Part shown: piece by piece, positions 9,642-17,650 of the stretch
How positions within the stretch are numbered: the first letter of the stretch is position 1
How the letters are laid out: the number at the start of each line of letters is the position of its first letter
Source: Desulfuromonadales bacterium
GTDB lineage: Bacteria > Desulfobacterota > Desulfuromonadia > Desulfuromonadales > BM103
Assembly: GCA_030145195.1 (NCBI GenBank)
Contig: JAQYVY010000003.1
Location: 1-64,000, forward strand
DNA: 64,000 nt
Reading direction: 5' to 3'
Made by a program: the position numbers and the translations under genes
Notes under the pieces: generated by a model
Databases searched by the model: none
Seen by the model: the letters and a program-made list of their open reading frames with translations, nothing else
Told to the model about the DNA's origin: nothing

Positions 9642-11134
9642 TATTTGCCCTCGCTCATAGCCAAAAGTTTCTCTTTGTTGACCGGCAGCTTAATAATAAC
9701 TCGGGTGCCCTCACCAACACGACTATTAACATCGATCGCACCACCCTGTTGTTCCATAAGTTGTCGACAAATCGCCAGGCCGAGACCAGTCCCCTGGGTT
9801 TTGGTGGTAAAAAACGGCGTGAAAACCCTTTTTAGATTCTCGGACGAAATACCGGGGCCAGAATCGCCAATCAGGACGCGCACGTTCTCACGCCCGCCCT
9901 CTTCAAAAAGTTCCGTCTGCAGCAAGAGGGTGCCGCCATCCTTCATGGCCTGAATAGCATTGATGATAATGTTGAAAAATACCTGTTGAAGCTGCTTCTC
10001 GTCAACCCATACCGGGGGTAAATTACGGGTAAACTCCTTACTTTGGTGTACATTTCTCGCTTCCGGATGCTGGGTCACGAAAAACATCGTCTTGTTGAGC
10101 AGTTCATTGGTGTCGACAAAATCGAAAGCGGGCTTGCCAGGACGACCAAAAAAGAGCAGGTCGGTCGCCGCCTTATCGAGTCTGGCAATCTGCTCCAGAA
10201 CCTTACCAACGACTTCTCGCCTCGGATCCTCCTCGGCGAAATCATCCGCCAGAACCGTTATGGCACCACCGATCGCTGCCAGCGGATTTTTAATCTCATG
10301 GGCAATCCCGGCCGACATCTCCCCCACCGAAGCAAGGCGATCCACACGCTCCATCTGCTGGTAATGACATTGCTGCAATTCATCATTGGCCAAGCGCAAA
10401 CGATCAACCATTGAGTTGAAACTAAGCATCAGGCGACCGACTTCATCCTCGTGCTGCGGTTCCATCTTGGCCGTCAGATCACCATCCTCAACCAGAGACA
10501 TTTTATCCGACATATTTTGCAGCGGTTGACGCACAAAACGCTGAAAAATCAGAGAGACTCCGCCTGTCAACAACAGGACCATCACCAGCATAGAAGCACC
10601 AAATAGCTGTGAGGTCTCAAGCATCTGATCTTCCATCTCCGCCATGGAAAGATCGAGGTTAATCACCCCGATCACTCTTCGTCCAGAGCCGTGACAGGGA
10701 GTACAACGCGCCTCGGTGTAGATCGACTTGACTACACCAAGAACTTCCTCGCCAGTAGGGCCACGATAGATATCGTGTTGATTCCCATGGAGGAAAATCG
10801 CCAGGCTGTGCGGATCAACCCGTCGCCCGATCTCATCAGGCTCGGAGGATTTAAGTATGCGTCCATTCGGATGAAAAATGCGAACTCCCGCCAACCGGGG
10901 ATCACTGCCGACCATCTCCAAAATCGACTGAACATCACTCGAGTTGCCAAGCCCCATAGAACTGGCAATGGCCCGATCTATGACCGAAATCATCAGTTCA
11001 GCAGTCCGCAGACTGGAATTGGTCAGATGGGTATGCTCGCGACGGATATGGAACAGCGTAACACTGCCGATAGCGACAGTAAACAGTAGCAGCGACAGGA
11101 TCACTATGCGACCGATCAAGCTCTTGAAAAACAC
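9641..11134 (-). CDS. Sensor histidine kinase with periplasmic heme motif
   Basis: A 497-residue membrane kinase. TM1 is about residues 8-29, the periplasmic sensor about 30-177, TM2 about 178-198, then HAMP (to about 250), a HisKA domain with phosphoacceptor H279 in GIAHEIKNPLAAIGG, and an HATPase domain with GDSGPGIS and GTGLGLAIC boxes. The sensor holds a single c-type heme motif, CTPCHGSGRRVIGV, at residues 144-148, just before the last strand of the sensor. The family pattern (heme motif before a GVINLDLS-like strand) suggests detection of redox state or a small ligand by periplasmic heme. It partners the downstream sigma-54 activator by 1-base overlap. The stimulus is unknown. Confidence 0.92.
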   Translation of the reverse strand: MFFKSLIGRIVILSLLLFTVAIGSVTLFHIRREHTHLTNSSLRTAELMISVIDRAIASSMGLGNSSDVQSILEMVGSDPRLAGVRIFHPNGRILKSSEPDEIGRRVDPHSLAIFLHGNQHDIYRGPTGEEVLGVVKSIYTEARCTPCHGSGRRVIGVINLDLSMAEMEDQMLETSQLFGASMLVMVLLLTGGVSLIFQRFVRQPLQNMSDKMSLVEDGDLTAKMEPQHEDEVGRLMLSFNSMVDRLRLANDELQQCHYQQMERVDRLASVGEMSAGIAHEIKNPLAAIGGAITVLADDFAEEDPRREVVGKVLEQIARLDKAATDLLFFGRPGKPAFDFVDTNELLNKTMFFVTQHPEARNVHQSKEFTRNLPPVWVDEKQLQQVFFNIIINAIQAMKDGGTLLLQTELFEEGGRENVRVLIGDSGPGISSENLKRVFTPFFTTKTQGTGLGLAICRQLMEQQGGAIDVNSRVGEGTRVIIKLPVNKEKLLAMSEGK

Positions 11135-11162
11135 GTAACCACCGTTTCAATGCAACGCTATT

Positions 11163-11699
11163 TTAAGGCGTGGCTGTTGTTGGGGAAGCAGTCGGTTTTT
11201 TGTTCGCCTGAGCCTTTGGCGCGACGAAAACAAACTCCCACTCACTGTATGAGGTTTTCTCTTTCAACTCTTCCAGGCTTTTGGGAAAGCCGTCTTTGCG
11301 AAACGGCTCTAGCTCGCTACTGCTATGGACACCGATGACCCGTTCCGCCGGGTCTTTGATCAGAACCCAGTCTTCACCGGTCATCGGGTCAAGATAGAGT
11401 TTGCGCAAATGCCGCACCACCCCAGGAAAACGCGGATCACGAACCAAATGCTCTAGCTTGGCCGGATACATCTGCTGCGGACCATGCTTGACACTGTAAT
11501 AGCTCGCAATCGCCTGCTGGTACTGTTGGCCCCGCCAGAGCAACTCGGCTTCCCGTACCTGCTGCATAGTACTACGCCAGGATTGACCGGCCAAACTGGC
11601 AGCCAGACCAAGAACGACGACCACAACCAAAAGCAAAAGGAGAGCTGCGCCGCGTTGTGTTGACGCTGAAGATTTCCAGCACATGACTTCCAGAGACAA
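11163..11699 (-). CDS. Type II secretion / pseudopilin-like membrane protein
   Basis: A 178-residue protein with an N-terminal hydrophobic helix preceded by a prepilin-like RGAALLLLLVVV segment (about residues 17-38), then a soluble domain with repeated charged motifs and a Pro/Thr-rich tail. The pattern resembles pseudopilin-like proteins of the general secretion pathway, but the canonical G-FTLIE signal is absent, so the peptidase site is uncertain. The start is probably the TTG at 11699, with GGGAG six to seven bases upstream; an ATG at 11684 is the alternative. It lies 11 bases after the upstream hypothetical gene and 28 bases before the kinase gene. The specific secretion system is not visible here. 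Confidence 0.6.
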   Translation of the reverse strand: MSLEVMCWKSSASTQRGAALLLLLVVVVVLGLAASLAGQSWRSTMQQVREAELLWRGQQYQQAIASYYSVKHGPQQMYPAKLEHLVRDPRFPGVVRHLRKLYLDPMTGEDWVLIKDPAERVIGVHSSSELEPFRKDGFPKSLEELKEKTSYSEWEFVFVAPKAQANKKPTASPTTATP

Positions 11700-11709
11700 A
11701 AAAGACTCC

Positions 11710-12243
11710 CTACTTTTCGTCCCCCATCAAGTAGGAGAGGATCACCTCATCGAGGCTGACTTCGACGGTTGACTTCGACTTCGACAACGGTTGCGCCGCT
11801 GGCGGTTGCATTTGCTTCGGTTCCGGTTGCACCTGAACCGGTACAACAGGCTGAACCAGTGGTTCTAGCGTCGCTACGGGGGTCGCAGGTATCGGCGCCA
11901 CCGATGGCTTAATCGCGGCGGGCGGCGCAATGACCGGCGCGGCAGCCAACTCCGTGGGACGGGCCAAGCGACCGGACTGGAACCGTTCGATCACATCATC
12001 GTACTCGCCAACCTTCAAACCGCGCAGCATATTTTTATGCTGCTCCTTCATCAATTCCTCGACCACCTGCTCGAGATTATCGACCTTGGTAATGTCGGCA
12101 TAGGAGGTTTTCTTGGAAGCGAGAATCGTCCCCCCAAAGTAAAGCAGGGTGACAATACTGGGATTCTTCAGACCACTATCTTCAGTCTGAATATGATAGA
12201 CCTCGCCCTTGTAGCGAAAGTTATGATTAAAGCCGACAACCAT
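11710..12243 (-). CDS. Conserved hypothetical protein with Pro/Ala-rich linker
   Basis: I do not recognise a named family. The 177-residue product has a compact N-terminal domain (about 1-95: FNHNFRYKGEVYHIQTED, then an I/V-rich stretch and a helical segment), a Pro/Ala/Val/Gln-rich linker (about 100-150), and a short acidic tail VSLDEVILSYLMGDEK. No signal peptide or transmembrane segment is seen, so it is probably cytoplasmic. The ATG at 12243 has AGGAAC nine bases upstream. Proteins of this shape occur in delta-proteobacteria beside gliding, pilus or secretion genes, and the pseudopilin-like gene follows directly here. That link is inference. Confidence 0.55.
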   Translation of the reverse strand: MVVGFNHNFRYKGEVYHIQTEDSGLKNPSIVTLLYFGGTILASKKTSYADITKVDNLEQVVEELMKEQHKNMLRGLKVGEYDDVIERFQSGRLARPTELAAAPVIAPPAAIKPSVAPIPATPVATLEPLVQPVVPVQVQPEPKQMQPPAAQPLSKSKSTVEVSLDEVILSYLMGDEK

Positions 12244-12372
12244 TATTTTTTGTTCCTGTAAACAGAGTTATCTTGCGTTTTTAAACCAGAGGCCAGAAAT
12301 CCCTCCCGAACCGTAATATCACGCAACATCACATTGTCTCACAGCCAAAAAACTGGTGCAACCTGTGTATGC

Positions 12373-14775
12373 TCAGTGCCCCAGCGCCTGCTTTATCTTG
12401 GCGACCGCCTCAATGGCATCCGCGGCATAAATATCAGCACCGATACTATCGGCATAATCCTGGGTAACCACCGCGCCGCCGACCATAGTGAACACCTTGA
12501 TACCGGCATCTCGAAGTTTATCGAGTGTGACTTGCATCTGCTGCAGGGTCGTCGTCATCAGAGCCGACAGGCCGACGGCGTCAACCTGACGTTCCAGCGC
12601 AACCTCCAGAATTTTCTGGGCTGACACATTTTTGCCTAGATCGATGACTTCAAAACCATGGTTCTCCAACAAGGTACAGACAATATTTTTGCCGATATCA
12701 TGAATATCACCTTCGACAGTCGCCATCAGAATTCGCCCCAAAGGCTTCACCGCCTGCCCGGACATCGTCTCTCTGAGGCGGCCGAATGCGGCCTGCATGG
12801 TATCAGCCGATTGCATCACCTGCGGCAGAAAAACCCGGTTGTCAGCAAAGCGCCGACCTACTTCTTCGAGCCCAGGCAACAAGCCTTCATTGCCGATCGT
12901 CATAGCGTCAAGACCTTCCTGCAAGGCTTCTTCAACCAGCGGCACGATCCCTTCACGGTCACCGGAGATGATCGCCGCAGCAAGCCGTTGTCGCAAGTCA
13001 AGAATCTCGTCAGCAGGGCCACCTGAAGCCGCGACCTGGGTTGTCTGTCCAGCGTAACTATCGATATAACCTTCGGCCCTCAGATCCTGGCAGAGCAGCA
13101 CCAAAGCAGAACGATAGGAATCCATCATGCGGCTGTCTTTGGGGTTGATAATCGCCGCCTTGAGACCAGCCTCCAGAGCCATAGCGAAGAAAGCCGAGGA
13201 AAGAATCGGCCGGGATGGCAACCCAAACGAAATATTACTGACCCCGAGCGCCGTACTCAGACCAAGCTCATCCCGCACCATGCGCAAAGCCCGCAAGGTT
13301 TCAAGAGCGCGACTTTGCTCAGCAGAAACGGTCAAGGTCAGGCAGTCGATCACCAGATCCTCTTTGGGCAAACCGACTGCCAGTGCCGCATCAAGAATCC
13401 GCTGGGCAATCGCCACCCGCCCTTCTGCCGTTTCGGGAATCCCTTCTTCATCAAGGGTCAAGCCAATCACGGCGGCACCATAGCGATGGGCCAGCGGCAA
13501 AATCCGCTCCAGACTTTTCGCCTCGCCGTTAACCGAATTGATCAGCACCTTGCCATCGGCAGCCATCAACGCCCGTTCCAAAGCGATCGGGTCGGACGTA
13601 TCGAGTACCAGCGGGGCCGTACTGACGCCGGATACGGCGTAAACAGCCCGCTCCAGAGCCAGGGGTTCGTCCACCCCGGGGGCACCGCAATTGACATCAA
13701 GCAGATGTGCTCCGGCCGCGACCTGTTCGGTCGCCTCGCGACGGATATAGGCGGTTTTGCCAGAGAGAAGCTCTGCGCTATAGCCCTTCTTGCCGGTGGG
13801 ATTAATCCGCTCGCCAATCAAGACACAAGATGCCTGCCCGCCGATTTCAACCACACCGGCACGACTGGAAAGAAAGCCACGCCGGGGCGGCGGCGTCCAG
13901 GCTTGCGAATAGTCTTCCAGAGCGTTTCGAATCGCCCGGATATGCTCCGGCGTGGTACCACAGCAACCGCCGATGACGCGCACGCCCAGCGCAATCAGCT
14001 GTTGGTGATAAGCCACCATCTCGTTTGGGGTTCCGGGAAAAATGGTCTCGCCGTCTTTTAAAATCGGCAGTCCGGCGTTGGCCTGAGCGATCAGCGGCAA
14101 TGACGTGACCCGACGCATCTGTGCCAGCACATCGTGGATTCCATCGATACCAAGTCCGCAATTGGAGCCGACGACATCGACCTGCAGGGCATCCAGGGTC
14201 ACCGCTGCTGCATCTGGAGGAGTGCCAAGCACGGTTCGCCCGCCATCGTCAAACGTCAGTTGGGCAATGATCGGCAAATCACAGACCTGGCGGCAGGCTA
14301 TGACTCCGGCCTTCAACTCACGAATATCGAGAAAGGTTTCAAAGGTAATCAGGTCGGCACCGGCCTCTGCCAGAGCCGTGATCTGTTCGGCAAAGATATC
14401 GACCATCTCGCTAAAGCTGGCATCACCAACCGGCTCAACAAAACGACCGGTGGGGCCAATCGATCCGGCAACAAAAGCCTGCGCACCTCCGGCCTGACGC
14501 GCCAGCTCAACCGCCTTACGATTGAGCGCGACAACATCTTTTTCCAGACCATAATGAGCCAACTTGACACGATTGCCGCCGAAGCTGTTGGCGACCAGAA
14601 TATCGGCACCAGCGGCCGCGTACCCGGCGTGGATATCGACGACGACCTCGGGGGCCGTTCGATTCATCTCTTCTGGACACCCGCCAGGAGACAAGCCTCG
14701 TTCTTGCAACAGGGTGCCCATGGCACCATCTAAAACCAAGACCCGTTCGGCAATCGCTTTACGAAAATCGTTCAC
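12373..14775 (-). CDS. metH: Cobalamin-dependent methionine synthase, short form
   Basis: An 800-residue enzyme that transfers the methyl group of 5-methyltetrahydrofolate to homocysteine. The N-terminal homocysteine-binding barrel has the zinc ligands GSNCG and GGCCGTTPEHI. A pterin-binding domain follows (from IGERINPTGKKGYS, about 320-580). The B12-binding module (about 600-795) has the cobalt-ligand motif DIHDIGKN. The protein stops after the B12 domain, so the roughly 300-residue S-adenosylmethionine reactivation domain of E. coli MetH is absent, as in several anaerobes; reactivation must come from elsewhere or matter less anaerobically. The GTG start overlaps the preceding gene's TGA (GTGA). 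No B12 riboswitch is visible upstream because it sits inside the operon. Confidence 0.93.
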   Translation of the reverse strand: MNDFRKAIAERVLVLDGAMGTLLQERGLSPGGCPEEMNRTAPEVVVDIHAGYAAAGADILVANSFGGNRVKLAHYGLEKDVVALNRKAVELARQAGGAQAFVAGSIGPTGRFVEPVGDASFSEMVDIFAEQITALAEAGADLITFETFLDIRELKAGVIACRQVCDLPIIAQLTFDDGGRTVLGTPPDAAAVTLDALQVDVVGSNCGLGIDGIHDVLAQMRRVTSLPLIAQANAGLPILKDGETIFPGTPNEMVAYHQQLIALGVRVIGGCCGTTPEHIRAIRNALEDYSQAWTPPPRRGFLSSRAGVVEIGGQASCVLIGERINPTGKKGYSAELLSGKTAYIRREATEQVAAGAHLLDVNCGAPGVDEPLALERAVYAVSGVSTAPLVLDTSDPIALERALMAADGKVLINSVNGEAKSLERILPLAHRYGAAVIGLTLDEEGIPETAEGRVAIAQRILDAALAVGLPKEDLVIDCLTLTVSAEQSRALETLRALRMVRDELGLSTALGVSNISFGLPSRPILSSAFFAMALEAGLKAAIINPKDSRMMDSYRSALVLLCQDLRAEGYIDSYAGQTTQVAASGGPADEILDLRQRLAAAIISGDREGIVPLVEEALQEGLDAMTIGNEGLLPGLEEVGRRFADNRVFLPQVMQSADTMQAAFGRLRETMSGQAVKPLGRILMATVEGDIHDIGKNIVCTLLENHGFEVIDLGKNVSAQKILEVALERQVDAVGLSALMTTTLQQMQVTLDKLRDAGIKVFTMVGGAVVTQDYADSIGADIYAADAIEAVAKIKQALGH

Positions 14776-15419
14776 TCTTCTCTCCCTGTCGGCAGGTTGA
14801 TTATTTGACCGGCAGGTGCCAGACCTTCTTCTACCAAACTGAAATCAGGATTAATCGGTTGACGCAGATCAACATGTCCCTTCAAAGTGTCCACCGGTGC
14901 CCCTTCGACTAGAATTTGCATTTGGCGCAAGTGCGGGAAATTCACCGTCAGCGTATTGACCAACCCGTAAGTAGTCAAAAGCTCACTCCGGGTTCCGCCA
15001 GGATGACCGGAGACAAACTCGCGGCTGAAGTCGATTGTCACCACGCTGGCCTCGACCGAAAGCCCCTGCAAGCGCGCCTGCGCAGGTAGAATTGGCGATA
15101 AGCCACTGCGGGGCCCTGCCAGCAGTTCATGGATTGTATCGCGCAAGCACTCCTCGTCAATCTGACAGTCCGCAATCGTTCTGGCTTCGGCCATCAGAAT
15201 CAATCCGTCTGGCGAGGCGAAATAGAGTAGGACCTCGCGCCTTGGTCCCAGCTCGGCTTCGACGGCAACTGGTTCGGGTTGAGACGGCTCGGAGGTCAGA
15301 TACTGACCAAGGAGCAGACCAACACAACTCAGCAGCACGACACCCACAAGCCACAAGATCAGACGAGTACGGGACGGTTTCAACTGCTGCTTGCGCGGCG
15401 CATGATAAGAGACTGTCAT
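14772..15419 (-). CDS. GerMN-domain membrane-anchored protein
   Basis: A 215-residue protein with a basic N-terminus (PRKQQLKPSRTR), one transmembrane helix (about residues 21-42), and a GerMN-type extracytoplasmic domain with the signature VLLYFASPDGLILMAEAR and a later VVTIDFSREF strand. GerMN domains occur in spore germination proteins and in many non-sporulating bacteria in envelope proteins. It starts 3 bases after the murI stop and its TGA overlaps the metH GTG, so it is in the murI-metH operon. A cell-envelope role is plausible given murI; nothing more precise is supported. Confidence 0.75.
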   Translation of the reverse strand: MTVSYHAPRKQQLKPSRTRLILWLVGVVLLSCVGLLLGQYLTSEPSQPEPVAVEAELGPRREVLLYFASPDGLILMAEARTIADCQIDEECLRDTIHELLAGPRSGLSPILPAQARLQGLSVEASVVTIDFSREFVSGHPGGTRSELLTTYGLVNTLTVNFPHLRQMQILVEGAPVDTLKGHVDLRQPINPDFSLVEEGLAPAGQIINLPTGREE

Positions 15420-15422
15420 AAA

Positions 15423-16223
15423 TTAATCCAAATTGACCATGGTCACCCCGTGTAACGACGCCCCGAGAAAAGCGCCGCCGACGCGCTCAAAGCGATCGGG
15501 GATATCGGTCACAAAGTATCGCGTCGGAACATTCGCCGCGACCGGCAAGCGCAACTGATGCGCATCAAGTTTTAAGGCAACGGCCTTGGCGGTCTCCTCG
15601 GCAGAATCAATCAGACGGACGTTCGGGCCAACCACTTCCTGAAGGGTCTTTTTCAGCAGGGGGTAATGAGTACAACCGAGAACCAAAGTGTCAATCTCTT
15701 GAGCCAGCAACGGAGCGAGGTAGTCCCGTGCCGCAAGGCGAGCCACTTCATGCCCAGCCCAACCTTCCTCAGCCAGCGGCACAAACAACGGACAGGCCAC
15801 AGCGTGAACAACCACATCCGGTTGCCCCGCCCGCAAGGCGCGTTCATAAGCGCCACTACGTATGGTTCCTTCCGTGCCGATAACACCAATCCGTCCGCTA
15901 CGGGTGACCTCAAGCGCCCGCCGCGCCCCCGGTTCAATCACACCAACAACTGGCAACCGATAAGTCTCTGCCAGATCATCGAGCGCAACAGCTGAAGCCG
16001 TATTGCACGCCACAACCAGAAGTTTAACCCGCTGGGCCACGAGAAAAACGGCGGCTTCGTGGGCGTATCGCAAAACGGTTTGTGCACTCTTGGTGCCGTA
16101 AGGAACTCGGGCGGTATCGCCAAGATAGACCAGCGGCTCACCAGGAATCTGATATTGCAATTCCCGCAAAACGGTCAATCCACCGACCCCCGAGTCAAAG
16201 ACTCCGACAGCTCTTTCCGGCAA
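15423..16223 (-). CDS. murI: Glutamate racemase
   Basis: A 266-residue racemase making D-glutamate for peptidoglycan. Key motifs are FDSGVGGLTV near the N-terminus, VVACNTASAV with the first catalytic cysteine, and LVLGCTHYPLL with the second. I chose the TTG at 16223 because AGGAG lies eight bases upstream; an upstream TTG at 16244 would add seven residues but has no ribosome site. It is the first gene of a minus-strand operon leading into the GerMN gene and metH. A sigma-70-like promoter lies upstream. Confidence 0.94.
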   Translation of the reverse strand: MPERAVGVFDSGVGGLTVLRELQYQIPGEPLVYLGDTARVPYGTKSAQTVLRYAHEAAVFLVAQRVKLLVVACNTASAVALDDLAETYRLPVVGVIEPGARRALEVTRSGRIGVIGTEGTIRSGAYERALRAGQPDVVVHAVACPLFVPLAEEGWAGHEVARLAARDYLAPLLAQEIDTLVLGCTHYPLLKKTLQEVVGPNVRLIDSAEETAKAVALKLDAHQLRLPVAANVPTRYFVTDIPDRFERVGGAFLGASLHGVTMVNLD

Positions 16224-16262
16224 GGTGTGTACTCCTGTTAACAAGGGATTTAGCAGGTGGCC

Positions 16263-16291
16263 ACTCTAATGAGCCACCTAGTAAAAGTCAA
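16263..16291 (-). promoter_or_regulatory. Candidate sigma-70 promoter of the murI operon
   Basis: On the minus strand TTGACT (-35) and TAGAGT (-10) are separated by exactly 17 bases, about 40 bases upstream of the murI start. The -10 match is only 4 of 6, so the call is moderate. Confidence 0.45.
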
Positions 16292-16376
16292 GAATTATGG
16301 CGGTTTTTTAGCCTTTGTCACATCTTGAAAAGCTGGTAAGATGTTACGCGAATGCTTGTCAAATTACAGAAAAAAC

Positions 16377-16545
16377 CTTTACAGTCTGTCAGACTATCAG
16401 GGGTGCAGCGAAAATTTGGATATTTGAGACCAGATTTTAGCTCATTTGAGAGTAATAGCCGTAGCTTTTGTTCGAAAAGGAGCTGAGAGATGAGTCAAAC
16501 AGGCGGATTGGCAGCCAATTCATTGATAGTCCGACAGGTTGCTAG
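16377..16545. repeat. MITE-like element with inverted ends
   Basis: The left end (16385-16398, CTGTCAGACTATCA) is the inverted counterpart of the right end, whose complement reads CTGTCGGACTATCA. About 170 bases lie between the outer ends and carry no convincing ORF. The right end is one copy of the dispersed 27-base repeat also at 25294 and 58751. It fills most of the 330-base gap between murI and the next gene and ends about ten bases before that gene's start. It may be a non-autonomous transposon or the joined remnant ends of an insertion sequence. Confidence 0.6.
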
Positions 16546-16556
16546 TAGGGGGGCTT

Positions 16557-16892
16557 ATGGATTTTTCCACCGTAATTGATTTTTTAAAACAATTTGAAAC
16601 CAGCAAGGTAATGACTTACATTCAAGCCCTTGAACTCAAGGAATTGATGGGGCACCCCTACTTTCTGGCTGGCATAGGCGTTACCGCAATCATTGCCTTC
16701 CTCATGAAATGGCGTCTTCTACTGGTAACGGTCATGTCGATAACTGGCTTTATCTACCTGCTCTCCTACACACTCGCTCAGGGAGTTTCCCTTGAAAAAG
16801 GTCTGCCAGCGGACGCCCTGGCGATCCTGGTCGGCGGCGGTGCCTTCATCGTCTTCCTGGCCATTTACCTGCTCTTCATCCGCGGTGAGTAA
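16557..16892 (+). CDS. Small integral membrane protein, unknown function
   Basis: A 111-residue protein with three likely membrane segments: about 36-52 (LAGIGVTAIIAFLMKW), 54-72, and 87-108 (AILVGGGAFIVFLAIYLLF). The first 30 residues look amphipathic. I chose the ATG at 16557, which follows a strong AGGGGGG site; an upstream ATG would start inside the repeat element. It is followed after 35 bases by a membrane-anchored diheme protein, so the two may form a small redox unit. I do not recognise the family. Confidence 0.65.
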   Translation: MDFSTVIDFLKQFETSKVMTYIQALELKELMGHPYFLAGIGVTAIIAFLMKWRLLLVTVMSITGFIYLLSYTLAQGVSLEKGLPADALAILVGGGAFIVFLAIYLLFIRGE

Positions 16893-16927
16893 CGACAAAC
16901 CATAACTTTCAAATTCAAGAGGTTGAT

Positions 16928-17197
16928 ATGCCCCTGGGACTAAAAAAACGTGATTTTCTTCTGATCGGCATTGCCATTCTGATTCTGGCTTTTTTGCTAC
17001 AGGCCCCGCCGGAATCAACCAGTCGGGTGCCGTTTGATGACGACCACAAACAATATTACGACATCGTCAAGAAGCAAGGGAAAAAGGCTGCAGAAAAATT
17101 CTGTGAAGAGTGCCACAACCCGGACACGGTCCCCTTTCCTGAAGGCCATCCGGCAAAGTACCGCTGCCTCTTCTGCCACAAAATGCAGCCGTCTTAA
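16928..17197 (+). CDS. Membrane-anchored diheme c-type cytochrome
   Basis: An 89-residue protein with an uncleaved-looking N-terminal helix (residues 10-25, LLIGIAILILAFLL) and a periplasmic part with two heme motifs, CEECHNPD and CLFCHKMQPS, the second close to the C-terminus. The size and short spacing between hemes suggest an electron shuttle tethered to the inner membrane. The start at 16928 is preceded by AAGAGGTTGAT. Its likely partner is the membrane protein immediately upstream. No terminal oxidase or reductase is adjacent, so its pathway is unknown. Confidence 0.8.
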   Translation: MPLGLKKRDFLLIGIAILILAFLLQAPPESTSRVPFDDDHKQYYDIVKKQGKKAAEKFCEECHNPDTVPFPEGHPAKYRCLFCHKMQPS

Positions 17198-17343
17198 GTA
17201 ACGGCAACAAATCATCAAGCTCAGCTATTTCACTGAAATTCATCCTTTCCAACAACCGGACAAAGTAACGACTAACCTCGCTACAAGGAGAAAAAACCTT
17301 TAATTCAAGTAAGTTATCACTCCACCCCAGAATTTTAATCAAC

Positions 17344-17362
17344 TTGGCATACCCATTGCTTT
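17344..17362 (+). promoter_or_regulatory. Strong sigma-54 promoter match
   Basis: The sequence TTGGCATACCCATTGCTTT contains TGGCAT-N5-TTGCTT, a very close match to the sigma-54 consensus with correct GG-to-GC spacing. It lies in a 210-base intergenic stretch, and transcription would begin about 35 bases before the 42-codon gene at 17408. Confidence 0.7.
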
Positions 17363-17407
17363 CTTAAATATGGCCTGGTATTAATACTTTTTACAACGGA
17401 GCCATAG

Positions 17408-17536
17408 ATGTCTAACCATATAAACCAAACCAAAATGACCAACAACTTTAGTGTCATGGATGCGTTGCTCTATATTCTGGCTGGGACTGCCATGTTGATT
17501 ATCAGCGTTTCCTTCCTGCTATGGTTGCGCTTCTAA
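17408..17536 (+). CDS. 42-residue single-pass membrane peptide
   Basis: A short gene of 42 codons and a TAA stop. ACGGAG lies about seven bases before the ATG. A polar 17-residue N-terminus (MSNHINQTKMTNNFSVMD) is followed by one hydrophobic helix (residues 20-40) and a terminal RF. It is framed by a sigma-54 promoter match upstream and a terminator about 35 bases downstream, so it looks like an independent transcription unit. I do not recognise it; the design resembles small regulatory or assembly subunits of membrane complexes. Confidence 0.6.
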   Translation: MSNHINQTKMTNNFSVMDALLYILAGTAMLIISVSFLLWLRF

Positions 17537-17566
17537 AATTCTGACCCCAAATTATCATCCCAAAAC

Positions 17567-17597
17567 AAAACCCCCGGCTTATCTCGCTGGGGGTTTT
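17567..17597. terminator. Bidirectional intrinsic terminator
   Basis: A CCCCCGGC...GCTGGGGG stem is followed by T7 on the plus strand, and by a TTTTGTTTT tract on the minus strand. It can end both the small membrane peptide transcript and the convergent nrdG transcript. Confidence 0.8.
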
Positions 17598-17650
17598 TTT
17601 GTGTCTCGATTTTTTTGTGCCTGAATTTTTACGTGAAGAGTTAATAAAAG

